Shown one piece after another: positions 11,010-23,300 of a DNA stretch of 64,000 nucleotides (position 1 is its first letter; each line of letters opens with the position of its first letter). Source of the stretch: Adenophora triphylla var. japonica. Lineage: Eukaryota; Streptophyta; Magnoliopsida; Asterales; Campanulaceae. The translations under genes were made by a program, and so were the position numbers. Below the pieces are notes generated by a model. The model was given only the letters and a program-made list of their open reading frames with translations. It ran no database searches and was not told the DNA's origin. Where the stretch lies: assembly GCA_022495995.1 (NCBI GenBank), contig JAFEMH010000531.1, forward strand, positions 1 to 64,000, in the 5' to 3' direction.

Positions 11010-12926
11010 GTGGTAGCACCCGGTGCCGAGCCTCAAAGTCCACCACTAGACCCAACCTTAGCCTGGATAGTCGAACAAATGAAAGACCTGAAAGCCACCA
11101 TGAGGGGCTCAAAGCAAGAAACGCTCAGATCCACAGATTCGGGAATAGTCACGCCTCTCCCTGCCATGTTTAGAATGCTGGAGATGGACCGATTCGACGG
11201 AACCGAATGTCCTCAAACACATGTTGACACCTACGTTCTCGGCATGATAGCGAAAGGAGCAACCCTCCAGCAAATGGCTGATCACTTCCAGCATACGCTC
11301 AAGAGTTCAGCATTACGATGGTTCCTAAGGGTCAAGCCTGCAGATCGCCACACCTGGGATCAGATAAGTAACATCTTCCTAGAACGGTACAGATCCAACT
11401 TAGAGTGGGAAACAAGTCGTGAGGACTTAATCACCACCGAGCAGAAAGCAGATGAAAGCGTCGGAGAATTCTACAAGAGGTGGAGTTGGAAACTCTCCGA
11501 GATCATGGAGCCACTCTCCAAGGATGAACAGATGCGGATCTTTAAGTCCTGCTTAAGACCGTCCATCAGAACTCTCATCAGTCATTACTTCTTCCCAGAT
11601 CTCCGTGCCATTGTCAATGCCGGCTCACAGTTCGAGAAGGATCTCAAGGAAAAATTGGCTACTGCACTGCCATACAGAAATCGATCGACAGTTGCATTCA
11701 ATCCAGCACCGGCCCCCGGCAAAGGGAAAGATACATCTGTCAACTACATCCATCAGGGACAGCAGTCGGGCAACAGAAACCCAGTCCCGCAAAGCAACAA
11801 CTCCACTTCGAAGCAGCCTGCCATACACTTCGACAAGTTGGACATGCCGCTGAGTAAGATGCTGGAAGGTTTGATCAAGGAAGGCCTCCTCAAACCCGTT
11901 GCCAACTACAAACCCAAGAATCCCGTAGTCAACGCTGACAAGAGCAAGTACTGCGCCTTCCATCAGTATCATGGCCATACCACCGACAACTGCGTGGGGT
12001 TACGGTACGAAATTCAGAATTTGATAGAGGATGGAAAATTGGAGCGTCCCCGTGGGCCCAATACGATCGGAAACCCTTTTTCGAACAACAATAGTGTGAA
12101 CTTCATTGAATGGGTGCCAATGAAGATTGCCGCAGAGCCATTGCCTCCGCTTCTTCCAGTCAGGTCCTCATCAAATGTCCACATCAGTTACGATGTTTGT
12201 GACTGCTCCGCATACCTGGAGTACGAGTCCCAAGACATGGTCAGGGGTAATCCTCTTAGAAAGCAAAAGAAGAAGTCTTCTCAACAGAAACTGAGAGAAA
12301 GATATGAAGCTGGAGACACCAGTGTGGGTACACTCGGAGAGCCATCCGGGTGGTTCGATTACTACGTACTCTACTCCAGCCAGTCCTCCCTTCCTCCAGG
12401 CCACGCAGCTTTAGAGCAGACAGGGGTGGAAAAGCTTAAAAGTCCTACTAACACCAGAGTTCAGACCTCAGGACACTGGAATACCTCAAATCTTGACGAT
12501 CTCACTGCCAGCCAGAAGCCTAACCCCCCGCGGGATCAACCAAGGTTCAATTGGTCCAGCATCAGAGCACGGGTCGGCAAAGGAAAGTCAAAGTCAGCTT
12601 GGCACTCGCACTCAATCAATGTGCTAACCAAGGGCAGCCACCGCCACAAACAGCCTCAACACAATCCCGAGGCACCATCAAAAGCTTTACCTCGCAAGAG
12701 GAAGACAGGAAACAGATGGCTTGATGACTCTCCTTCTCCGGAAAGAGACCAGATCTACGATTCCCGACTGTATGGCAGTATGCTCACCTTTTGTAACGAA
12801 GACCTGCCGAGAGACGCCTCAGGGCACAATGAAGCTTTGTACATCACTCTCCGGCTCAACACCATATCTCTCCTCGGAGTATTGGTAGACAACGGATCAG
12901 CAATTATGTCCTCCCTTTCAGCATGA
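11010..12926 (+). pseudogene. gag of Tat-B (638-aa open frame)
   Basis: The best preserved Tat gag in the window. Residues about 1-50 form a Pro-rich, charged N-terminus. Residues about 55-220 match the retrotransposon capsid (Retrotrans_gag) pattern, with QMADHFQHTLKSSALRWF and SVGEFYKRWSWKL. A CAFHQYHGHTTDNC Cys/His stretch follows near residue 315. The C-terminal 250 residues are basic and low complexity and run into the protease start (VDNGSAI). A frameshift at about 12905 sends the frame to a stop at 12926, so gag-protease continuity is lost. The product would form the intracellular particle. Confidence 0.8.
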
Positions 12927-13219
12927 TGCGAGCCCTACGCATCGACGAAGGCCACATGATTCCGTCTGCCCGGACTATCAAAGCCTACGACAACACGTCT
13001 CGTCCCATCCTGGGGACGGTGACTCTAGAGCTCTGGTTCAAAACCCAAATGGTGCCAGTGAAATTCCACTTGATGGACATTTCGTTCGAATTCACAGCTC
13101 TGTTGGGACGCCCTTGGCTGCACCACATGAAAGCCATAGCCTCCACTCTCCATCAGTGCGTCAAGTTCATTAACCGGCAGGGAGATCTTGAAGTCATCAG
13201 AGGGGACAGTAAGAAGTAG
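12880..13219 (+). pseudogene. Retropepsin of Tat-B
   Basis: The active-site phrase VDNGSA is at the end of the gag frame. After the frameshift, the frame at 12923-13219 continues with MMRALRIDEGHMIPS and, near its end, FTALLGRPW. It ends at a stop after GDSKK. Homologous to 5710-6060 (minus) and 41290-41500 (minus). Confidence 0.7.
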
Positions 13220-13229
13220 ATTGGAGATG

Positions 13230-14145
13230 CTAACTATATCAACATCCTCGAGCGAGCGAGACCACAGAGCGGTCGGGTTCATCAAGTTCAACTGCCGCTT
13301 TCGACACTAAGAAGCAGACTGGAAAGAAACCCTGAGCATCGCCATGATGCGGGCACGTAAAACCCCTGTCTCCGATCGGAGATTTGTTAGAATCCTTCAA
13401 TCCTACTCTCTGGCCCCGCCAAACAAGGAAATCTTCTTGATAAAGGTTAACAAGCATCGTCACCCTCGTGATGAATGTATGGAAGTCGTATGGGACATCC
13501 TCCATGAGGAATTGCCCACTGAGCCCCTCTTCTCGAGCGAAGGGCATGATATTTTTCTAGTAGCTCCAGCATCGCGGCAGGAAGCAAGGCATCCTTATGT
13601 CTGGGTTGAGTCGTCAGACGACAATGAATCAGGACTCTCCAGAGTTGAGGACGCGGCAGATCCGCGAGAAGATCCCTACATACATATGCTCAACTTCGAG
13701 GATGGCACCAGTTTCGATGATGTTACCTATGATAAGGGCTCCAATACCATGGAAATTGTCAAGCTCAACATCCCGTACAGGCAGTTATCCGGCGAATAGA
13801 AACAACTGGTTGACATGACAAAGAACCCCTCTGATCAAGTAACTGACGACGTCTTCGTCAACATCATATTTTCCAGATATCCCGATGATACTAAGGATCC
13901 TGTCCTTATTATCAGATTCTGCAATGCCAAAGTTACCCTTGAAGACTGCCTGCTCATGGTAAACGAGGCCCTGGCCAATCGAGCTCAGAGCTCATCGTCA
14001 CTTTCGACTACCAGCCCCAGTGGCAACCGGCCCGTGTCGTCAGTCAAGCTTATAGCCACAAGCGCTGCCAAGGCCAAGGGCACCAGCAAAGGAGACAAAT
14101 CTCCTCACCCTGCTACAAATTAGATCAACCTCGGGAATGCTTCCC
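13230..14145 (+). pseudogene. Tat-B linker module
   Basis: Frames 13344-13799 and 13815-14123 repeat the content of 4767-5579 (WKETLSIAMM, VVWDILHEELP, VTDDVFVNIIFSRYP, VNEALANRAQ). They are separated by an in-frame TAG at about 13797. A second TAG stands at 14121, beyond which homology to Tat-A continues for a few codons until the Tat-C LTR begins. No enzymatic motif seen. Confidence 0.6.
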
Positions 14146-14505
14146 GGTAGTGAATGCGCTCGCCGAAAAAGAGTGAGGAAAAAGGGAGTCGCCACGCCAT
14201 GCTTAAGAGGTGCACTTTGAAAAACCTTTTGAAAGAGAAAGGGTCGAGGGTCAGGTTACGTGTTGGGAAGAACCGAGAGTTCACCCAACACGCCTCGTCC
14301 GTAGAAGAGCCTTTCTAACTAAACATCCAATCAATCCATAAATGTGTGCAAGCATTGACAATAAACAATTGTAATAAACATGAATTTTATTAATATGAAC
14401 TTGGAAATCTACAACTTGTGAACCAATTATTCAGGGAGGTCACACCCCATTACAACAGATCAGAACAGATTACAAGGGAAAAGGGTCTCTGCAAATAGGC
14501 ATAGT

Positions 14506-14585
14506 GTGTCGCGTGACACGGGACATGAGTGACCAGATGTGTCGCGTGACACGGGATCACACATGCACAAGGTGTCGCGTGACAC
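14506..14585. repeat. Three GTGTCGCGTGACAC palindromes at exact 33-bp spacing
   Basis: Copies at 14506-14519, 14539-14552 and 14572-14585. Related imperfect copies lie at about 15224-15235 and 15265-15278, within 30-80 bp of the LTR TATA box. The first three are far downstream of the TATA in element sense. Confidence 0.85.
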
Positions 14586-15193
14586 ACAACGTCCATCTGC
14601 AGGGACTTACAGATTCAAACACAATAGCAACAATAACCAACACAGATCCAATTGATCAATCAAATAAGCTTCGAAATACGTAATTAACAACAATTAAACC
14701 CAGGGAGTGTGGATATGGGTAGATCCACACCCCCTTGGGGTTTAAACACTAATTTCAATAAGTATTCAACAATGAACAATCAATTATCCAAAACAATGAT
14801 GTTAAACAGAGATATTGCGATTGGGATTCAGTAATCAAGACAGATAGAGTCTGATTACTGAATCCAAGGGAAGGGAAACAATAGAATTATGAAAGAAGCA
14901 AGGTAGAAGAGAGAGAGAAAAGGGAATTAAGGGTGTTACCCTTGTTGCTTCCACGAATTCTGTACCAAGATAGGTACAGAACCCTTCTATGACAGCTTCT
15001 GGTCCTGGAGAGCTTGAGAGTTTCAGTTGAGAGTAGATCTAAGAGAAGGTGAAGGAAGTGGGTTGAATTAGGGAGATTAGAGGTAACTTGGGATGAGAGA
15101 GAAGGGTGTGTGTTTAGTATGTGTGTTACGCTGCAATTTTTGCAGAGTAACAATGTATGAAGTTGAGATCCATTTCTAAGAGGGGAAGGGTCT

Positions 15194-15201
15194 TATTTAT
15201 A
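15194..15201 (-). promoter_or_regulatory. TATA box of the Tat-C LTR
   Basis: TATTTATA on the plus strand, with the same flanking TATAGGC context as the other Tat LTRs; GTCGC-type palindromes lie just upstream in element sense. Confidence 0.6.
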
Positions 15202-15533
15202 GGCTGCAGTTAGTGGTCAAGGTGTGTCGCACGACTTCTTGTAACCATTTTCCGTGCCTCGATGGGTCGCGTGACACAAGGTGACACCAACTATTTTTGG
15301 CGCCAAAACCAGTTTCTGGAATATTCAGGTATAAATACCTAAAAGGTCCAAAAAGGTTTATTCTCAGGATGTCCTTTAGCACGAGCAAAGTACCAAAATT
15401 CCTTCGATAGAAACTTATGGAATGTTTCCGGAAGTCTCGAAATAGACCGGGAATTTATCAAAATGCCCCTTAATGCAATTTTATCACATTAAAATGCATC
15501 GAAAAGGGAGCGAATTGGATTGGCGTACTTACA

Positions 15534-15790
15534 GAGCCCCTCGACAATGTCACTTTTGAAAGAAGTGAGGTTGTCGATAAAATAAGACCCAATCCCAATG
15601 AGCTGTCAAGGGATAAGGCAGAGGGCTAGACACTGATCTGGGGAGATCGGGCGGCTGGACCTTTGGAGAAAGGATTCCTACATATCCTTGAGAGGGAATC
15701 AAGCCTAATCGTAGTTCAAAAACGAAACGGACAAGAAGCAAGAAAGGGGTGGAGAAGGGCCTTCGTACCTTTGCTGTGCTTACCTATAGC
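15534..15790 (-). other. 3' untranslated region of Tat-C next to the polypurine tract
   Basis: Contains the polypurine tract (complement of GAGCCCCTCGACA) and one copy of the conserved Tat 3' module (CCTACATATCC ... GGAATCAAGCC ... CGTAGTTC, about 15678-15718), which occurs three times in Tat-D. No coding. Confidence 0.6.
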
Positions 15791-16140
15791 TACCGGAGGG
15801 ACTCATGCTATTACGGATGGTGGAAGGTTGTAGCTGCCGGAGGGACTCATGCTGCAACTGGTTGTGACGAGTAGCTGCTGGAGGTTCTCATGCTACCGCT
15901 GGTGAAAGGTTGTAGCCGCCGGAGGGACTCATGCTGCAACTGGTTGTGGCGAGTAGCTACTGGAGGGTCACATGCTACCGCTGGTGAAAGGTTGTAGCTG
16001 CCGGAGGGACTCATGCTGCAACTGGTTGTGGCGAGTAGCTGCCGGAGGGTCTCATGCTACCGCTGGTGAAAGGTTGTAGCTGCCGGAGGGACTCATGCTG
16101 CAATTGGTTGATAGTCTTCGTGGATACCGGAGGGACTCAT
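15791..16140. repeat. About 41-bp tandem repeat in the Tat-C 3' UTR
   Basis: Nine diverged units of roughly 41-42 bp, each with TAGCTGCCGGAGGGACTCATGCT or a close variant, alternating in two flavours (ending AACTGGTTGTGGCGA or CCGCTGGTGAAAGGT). Tandem repeats in the 3' UTR are a known habit of Tat/Ogre elements and can seed satellites. Confidence 0.85.
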
Positions 16141-16178
16141 ACCACTGGGTGTTAGTGCAGGGTAGTTGCCAGGGGACT

Positions 16179-17522
16179 TGTTAGTCAAATATATGTTTAG
16201 ATTTAGAATTGCTTAATCCCAATCGCAACAAGCATTAATGAGGACCCCTAATTTAATTAGATCAAATAGAATTTTTCTATCTATCATAGGTTCCCTTAGT
16301 GCTAGTGCCCAGTGTTTTCGTTATGTATTTTCTCAAGCTTTGAAGACTTGAAGACCTGAGAATTTCCATCTGCAATGTGAGTTACTCCTTGAAGCTGTCT
16401 TACCGGTTGAGTTACCGGACCAACCTCTGTTACCGGTCATGTCATCTTACCGGTTGAGGCTTACTCTTCAAGCTTCCCTGTTAGCAGCTAGCCGATGCAT
16501 TAATTTCTCCCAACTACCCAGCCATCAACTTTAGCTAAAGTTGGTAAAGCAAGCTGCTGACAAGACATCTCTGCAACAAATCAGTACCTTCTTTGAGAAT
16601 GTCAAGTAACCAGTACTCACAGCGCCCCAACTATCTATGGAAATCTTCTCTATCCAATCTCAGGCATTTAATGTAAGGATCTTCCCATTTAATGCCTGCC
16701 AGTCCAAGTCATCATTACAACCTCTTCAAAGACAACGGCTCCTTTTCAAGTTCACTATAAATAGTTTCCTCGGAGCATTGAAGAAGGAGGGTGCATTTAT
16801 GATCATTGACAGTGAGTTACTTTGAACTACCAACATGCACATTCTCTAGTTCAAAGCATTCAAAGCAAGTCCCTTCATTCACTAGACATCTCTGTTAGGA
16901 CTTATTCACTGGCACCTCAATCAATTCTGTAGTGTTCCTCCATTAGAATACTTATGGAACACATTGATTGATTCACACACAACACCCTAGAGAAATCAGC
17001 TCAGCTTGTGAGCACATCTCTAGAAAACACCAGGTCTCTATTGTAGAACGACCCGTTAGTGGTCACCTCTAGTTTGGCAGCCTTTCAATCATTGGCTTGC
17101 AACTTGTAATAGGTAGAATCCATTAATATAGTAGTGCACTTTCACAAATCCAAGTTCTGACCAAACTTGGTAGAGGACGTAGCAGTTATTTAACACTGTG
17201 AACCTCTTCGAACAATGTGTCATTTATTGCTTTGTTTGTTTTCTGTTGTGTAGTTGTAATCGGTTGATAATCTCTCAACTGGTCACAATCTATTGATTCA
17301 ACTTACTGCTCATTTTGTTTGTCTTATTTGGAAACAACCTTTGTCTTGACTTGCATGAGATATTGATTTACCGGTTTGCTTTTCCTCTAACTGAAAACTT
17401 TATTTCCGCTGTGCAAAATCATTCACCGGTAAGCTAGAGTTTTTCAAAACGTTTTAGCAAAAAGTTTTTATCAGGCTATTCACCCCCCCTCTAGCCTGAT
17501 TCCTACCATTTGGGACCTAACA
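16179..17522 (+). repeat. 5' LTR of the SIRE-like element (1.34 kb)
   Basis: Starts TGTTAG and ends CTAACA, a perfect 6-bp terminal inverted repeat. The PBS follows after two bases. The TATA box is TATAAATA at 16756-16763. ACCGGT palindromes lie at 16402, 16432 and 16449 (about 300-350 bp upstream of the TATA) and near the 3' end at 17370 and 17425. Confidence 0.9.
16756..16763 (+). promoter_or_regulatory. TATA box of the SIRE-like LTR
   Basis: TATAAATA in context CACTATAAATAG, about 770 bp before the LTR end. Confidence 0.65.
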
Positions 17523-17524
17523 AT

Positions 17525-17536
17525 TGGTATCAGAGC
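17525..17536 (+). promoter_or_regulatory. Primer binding site, initiator tRNA-Met
   Basis: TGGTATCAGAGC two bases after the LTR end, the standard plant Ty1/copia PBS complementary to the 3' end of initiator tRNA-Met. Confidence 0.95.
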
Positions 17537-17593
17537 TAGCAATTTTCGAAAATCATTTTTCCAAGCTTAATCGCTTGAATTGCCAATTCCAAA

Positions 17594-20349
17594 ATGGCAG
17601 GAAAAATCATGCAATCATACAACTTGGCAACCGTTCCTATGTTGAACGAAAACGAATTTCCAGTATGGAAAAACAGAATCATGCGGTACTTGGACTCAAT
17701 AGATGATAGGTTAACTACTGTAGTCAGAGATGGTCCAATGACACCCCTGAAAATCAATCTTGCTACCAGAGCACCCAAAACTCCTCTCATGGATCATGCA
17801 GATAGAGAGTCTGAACAAGATTTCGAGGTCTATGAAACCTATGTGCCAAAACCACGTGAAGAATGGACTGAGGATGACAAACTTTGTGATTCCTTGGACA
17901 GAAAAGCTTTGCACATCATAACCTCCGGACTTGATGACGGACTATACAAACAAGTACAAAGCTATGAGACTGCTCAACAAGTGTGGCAGAGTCTTCTCAG
18001 ATACTTTGAAGGAGATCAAGTGGCAAAGGACAACAGACTCTACAAAAGTGTAGCTGAGTTTGAGTCCTTCAAGAAGAATCCAAATGAGACGTTAAGGGAA
18101 ACGTACGACCGTTTCTGCGAGGTGAGTAATTCTTGTGCATCTCTAGGTAGAGTTTACACTATGAAAGACCTAAACATGAGATTCCTCAATTCTCTGGGAG
18201 ACTTGTGGCATGTAAAGGTTGCTATTTTGAAAGAATGCCGAGATTTGAACGTTACTCATATCCAGAACATTGTGTCAACTTTGTTCTATATGAGGAAGAA
18301 CTCAACCGGCTGAGTGGAGTTAAAAAACAATTTAAAAATCTATCTCTGCCAGCTCAGACCGAGATCTTCCCCGGTTCTTCTATGCTTACCAGCCAAACTA
18401 CCACCAATGACTCTCCCTCAATCTCTCAACCTCAACCAACTCAAGCCATTACCCCCTCTAATGTGATTTTTGAGGAAGAAGATGAATTTGCTGCCTTCGC
18501 TAGAAATTATAGAAAGTTCAAGGATTTTAAAAGATCCCAGCAATCCCATAGCAAATCCTTCCAACCCAAATCCTCATCATTTCAAAGATCTGGGAACTTC
18601 CAAAATAAAGGCCAAACCTTAACCTCAACCGATGGAAAGAATGCCCAAGGTGAGCTTGTGTGTTACAACTGTAGAAAACCCGGCCATTTTGCCTCCAAAT
18701 GCCCTCAACCTAAATATGAATTTTTGAGGAAGAAAACATTCAAGAAATTCTCTAGATCTAAATCTAAGAGCTTAGTTGCTGAGGATGGAACTAAAAAAGC
18801 TATGCCAGTTTGGTTCGAGACTGATTCTGAGAATGAGGATGCTGACATAGATGAAGAGGCTGATGTCAGTTTTGTTGCTATTGATGGAATCGATGATAAA
18901 CCCATCTCCTTACAGTCACCTATCTATAGACACCCCAACTCCAATGAACACTCATCCTATATTGACCAGACCCCACCTAGGAGATCTCCCTTAACTTACT
19001 TTGACGAACCCATTCCTATTTCTAAGTCAGGTGAAAGTAATCCTTATAATTTCAAAATTCAAAACATAGGTGGATCCCTTTATGGTCAGTCTAAAACCAT
19101 GCCCACTCTCAGACCGTTGATGCAACCAATTCAACAGACCTACCAAGCTCAAGCCTTGCCGATAATCTCTCATCAACCGACGCTTGAGACCCGACCGATT
19201 CATTTCTTAAAGCCACTAACCGAGCCAAGCCCTCAACCGATATCTTCACTGCCAAATTTTGATCCTAACTTTGATCCATCATTCTCTTCCTCTCAGCCTA
19301 CCGTTGACCCTATGCCAAATATGTCAAAGTCTGAAATGGCAGAGGTGATGAATGAGCTCTTCTCCGATTTTGAAAAATTAAATGAAGCTCACAAAATTAT
19401 GGCTGATAATTTTAAAATAATCACTACTGAAAATGACTCTTTGAAAGCTGAAATAAAAATTTTAAAAGAAAGTAAGCTAGAGTCTGATCAGTTGAAGAAA
19501 GATAATCAAGAACTCACTGAGAGACTAAACATATCTGTTTGTCAAATTGCTGATCTTGTGTCGAGAAATAACTCTCTTTCAAAAACCATTGACACATTTT
19601 CAAAATCCCGAGCTGCTATGGATATTATCATACAAGATCAGTTATCTCCTAACCGAGATGTAACAACTGGTATAAGCTTTACATCCAGCAGTAAGGAAAA
19701 AGACAGCAATGACAAACCGGTTACCAAGTCTGTCACTGAGAACTTGATGGGTAAATTTGATGATGCTCAATCCAAATTGATTAAGAGAGAGTTAACTAAA
19801 CCTTTCAAAGCTGTCCCACACACCTATCCCAAGGGGAGGGAACAGATGAAGGCTTATTTGGGCAAAAACAAATCCCAATGGACCGAGGTAGCTGATCCTG
19901 AGCTAGGACAATATGTTCCACTCAGTGATGGTAACAGCAAAGGTGGAATTAAAATTGCTGACCAAGTTGCAGGTAAGGAAACCTCAACCGGTAAGGAAGC
20001 CATCACCGGTAAAGGACCAACCGGTCAGACAACTGTCACCGGTCAACCAACCGGTGAGGGCTCCCCAACCGGTAAAAGACCTTCCAAACCAATGCAACCG
20101 GTCAACAAAGCTAAATCCATCACCTTCGTCCCCAAAGGATCTGTTTCTGCTCAATCAGTGAACTCTTCTGAAGCAAAGGCTATATTGAACATCAAATCAT
20201 CTAAGCCCCCTCAGCCATCTTCTAATAAATGTACAAATTGTGGTTTTATTGGTCACAAGGCTTATGAATGCCTCTTGAAGCACCTATCTGGACCCACTGA
20301 GTCTAAAAGCTCAGGTGGTGGCCAGGTATGGCTGCCAAAGAGGAACTAA
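17594..20349 (+). pseudogene. gag of the SIRE-like element, one frameshift
   Basis: First frame 17594-18313: UBN2/copia gag (FPVWKNRIMRYL, CDSLDRKALHII, ETAQQVWQSLLRYFEGD, LRETYDRFCEV). Near 18280 a one-base shift moves the reading to 18205-20349, which continues YEEELNRLS and then carries a CYNCRKPGHFASKC zinc knuckle (about 18660), a long Ser/Pro-rich and then coiled-coil region (about 19330-19600), a Thr-Gly-rich linker and a second knuckle (CTNCGFIGHKAYEC, about 20231). Large two-knuckle gags are usual for SIRE/Maximus. The frameshift disables it unless it is a sequencing error. Confidence 0.85.
19987..20102. repeat. ACCGGT array inside the gag linker coding region
   Basis: Seven ACCGGT palindromes begin at 19987, 20005, 20020, 20038, 20050, 20068 and 20097, spaced 12-29 bp. 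Each encodes Thr-Gly in the repeat TGKEAITGKGPTGQ and so on. The same palindrome is in the LTR and in the post-pol spacer. Confidence 0.85.
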
Positions 20350-23300
20350 CTCTTTGGATCCAAAAGAATAAGGGGGACCATAAGCTTACTGTTTCATTTC
20401 AGGAATGCTTAATGGCCTCAACCGATTTCGGTAAGGATGTTTGGATTATGGACAGTGGATGCTCTAGGCATATGACTGGACATGCTGATCTCCTTACCGA
20501 TCTGGAAGAAGCATCTGGTCCTCCAGTTGTCTTTGGTGACAACGCAAAGGGTAAAATTATCGGTCGTGGATCCATCAAAAGAGGTACAGTTGTTGTACAG
20601 AAGGTATCTTTGGTGGATGGTCTGAAACATAACCTTCTCTCCATATCACAATTCTGTGATAAAGGTATGCATTGTGTTTTCAATTCTTCCAATTGCTATG
20701 TGAAAGACATTGCTGCAGGTGAAATACTTCTCACTGGATATAGAAAAGGTAACGTATATGCTATTGATTTAAACAATGTTTTGAATGTTACTAATGTTTG
20801 TTTTGTAGCTAAGAACATCAGTGAGAACTCCTGGCTATGGCATAAGAGACTCAGTCACTTGAATTTCAAATACCTATCCAAGCTGGCTAATCAAAATCTA
20901 GTTGTCGGCTTACCTCAAGTGTCTGCTAATCATGATAGGAAATGCAGAGCCTGCCAGTTAGGAAAACAGCATAAAGAATCTTTCCACAGCAAGCCCTGCA
21001 TGTCCACTTCTAGATGCCTCCAGTTGCTACATATGGATCTGTTTGGCCCCACAACCACTGCCAGTTTAGGGGGCAGCAGATATGCTTTGGTTGTTGTAGA
21101 CGACTTCTCAAGATATACATGGGTAGAGACTTTTGCTTCAAAGGATGATACATATGAAGTTGCTACCAGATTATTCCGTCTACTGCAAACCCAAAAGGAG
21201 TGTGACATCATCAGTATGAGATCAGATAATGGAACAGAATTCAAAAATAATGGAATCGCTCAGTACTGTGATGATCATGGAATAGATCACAATTTCTCAG
21301 CTGCTGGTACACCGCAACAAAATGGTGTAGTTGAGAGAAAGAACAGGACATTGATCGAAGCTGGAAAAACAATGATATCCGAAGCTAGGCTTCCCAAGTA
21401 TTTTTGGGCCGAAGCTATCCATACTGCCTGCTTCACCCAGAATAGATCTTTAGTCAACAAATTTCACAACAAGACTCCTTACGAGCTATGGCGTGGCAGA
21501 ATTCCCAACATTGGTTTCTTCAAGATCTTCGGATGCAAATGCTATGTACTTTACAACGGTAAAGAGCGCCGAGGTAAATTTGATGAAAAAGCTGATGAAG
21601 GTATCTTTGTGGGATACGCCAAGCACAGTAAGGCATTTAGAGTTTTTAATAAACGGTTGTTGAAAATTGTTGAATCTGTTCATGTTACTTTTGATGAATT
21701 TGATTTGCTAGAGTCTGATAAGGCTCCAAATAGTACTGACAATTCTGGTGTGTTTGAGACAGGTGAATCCAGCAATCAAAATTCCAATCATTCCACCAGT
21801 TCTAATGCAAATGCAAATCAATCTCCAGCTCAGCCTTCAGCCTCAAGTGGTGTAACTTATAGAGACTTAGTTGATGATTCTTTCTTTCCCCAATCGGTTA
21901 GGCAATCCAATAGGCAACCTCAGCTAACCGATACTTTACCAACTAGTCCTCATATTATCTTTCCTAACTCACCGCCTGAAGCTGAACCAATTCCTAACAA
22001 TTTACCGTTTCCTTCCCCACTTACCGATCACCAGTCATCATCACCCTCACCTAACCGATCTCCTCAACCGGTCACATCTCCCTTTACCGGTCCTACTCCT
22101 CCATTAGAAACCTTAAGGCAAGAACCTGTTAGGCAAGACCTCCCTAGGGAAGTGAGAACAGTTAGAGATCATCCATTAGAAAATGTGATAGGTGATGTCT
22201 TTGGTCCCAGAATGACTAGAGGCCAGTTAAGAAATTTAGAGGATCAACATGGATTATTTTCCTCTGCTATGGTCTCAAATATTGAACCAAAGAAGACTGA
22301 AGAAGCACTAGATGACCCCAGCTGGGTAGAAGCCATGCAAGAAGAGCTTAACCAGTTTGATAGATGTAAAGTTTGGGAATTAGTGCCTAGACCCAGTGAT
22401 CAAACAGTGATTGGAACGAAATGGGTTTATAGAAATAAATTGGATGAGTCTGGAAAAATAATTAGGAACAAGGCTAGACTAGTGGCGAAAGGATATAGGC
22501 AGGAAGAAGGCATAGACTATGATGAGACTTTTGCTCCCGTAGCTAGATTAGAAGCCATTAGGTTATTTCTTGCCTATGCAGCCTACAAAGAGTTTAAGCT
22601 ATATCAAATGGACGTGAAAAGTGCCTTTCTCAATGGAGAACTTCAAGAGCTTGTTTATGTAGATCAACCTCCCGGTTTTGAAGATTCCAAGAAGCCTAAT
22701 CACGTCTACAAATTGAATAAAGCTTTGTATGGCCTCAAGCAAGCACCTCGAGCATGGTATGAAACTCTCTCCAAATTCCTACTTAGTGAGAAGTTTGAAC
22801 GAGGTAAAATCGACACCACCTTATTTATTGCTAAGCATAATGGTCATTCATTGTTAGTTCAAATATATGTTGATGACATTATTTTTGGATCTACTAACGA
22901 AAAATTATGCAAGAGATTTGAGAAACTTATGCAGAGCAAATTTGAGATGAGCATGATGGGTGAGCTTACATTTTTCCTTGGACTTCAAGTCAAGCAAACC
23001 CAAGAAGGTATTTTTATCAATCAAGCCAAATACACCAATGATCTAATCAAGAAATTTGGTCTTGACTCTGCTCATCCTCAAAGCACTCCAATGGCCACCA
23101 ATGTACACCTTGACAAAGATGAGTCCGGTAAGAAAGTAGATATGACACTCTACCGAGGTATGATAGGATCTCTACTTTACTTAACCGCCAGTAGGCCAGA
23201 TATCATGTTTGCCGTATGTGTATGTGCTAGATTTCAAGCTGACCCTAGAGAATCTCATTTGCAAGCTGTTAAAAGAATTATTAGATATCTTGTGGGAACT

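Larger units (their letters stand above)
10939..14150 (+). mobile_element. Tat-B: internal fragment of a plus-strand Tat-lineage element
   Basis: Holds gag, retropepsin and the first linker module in plus orientation, co-linear with Tat-A (1-8830) but inverted. Both its ends are cut, by the Tat-A LTR on the left and the Tat-C LTR on the right, so it is the oldest layer here. No LTR of its own is visible. Confidence 0.75.
14151..15533 (-). repeat. 3' LTR of Tat-C (about 1.4 kb)
   Basis: Begins near TGAATGCGCTC and ends GCGTACTTACA. To its right lies GAGCCCCTCGACA, whose complement is a polypurine tract, so this is the 3' LTR of a minus-strand element whose body extends right and is cut at 16179. 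Contains GGAGTCGCCA at 14185-14194, three GTGTCGCGTGACAC palindromes, and a minus-strand TATA box at 15194-15201. The left edge is uncertain by about 10 bp. Confidence 0.75.
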
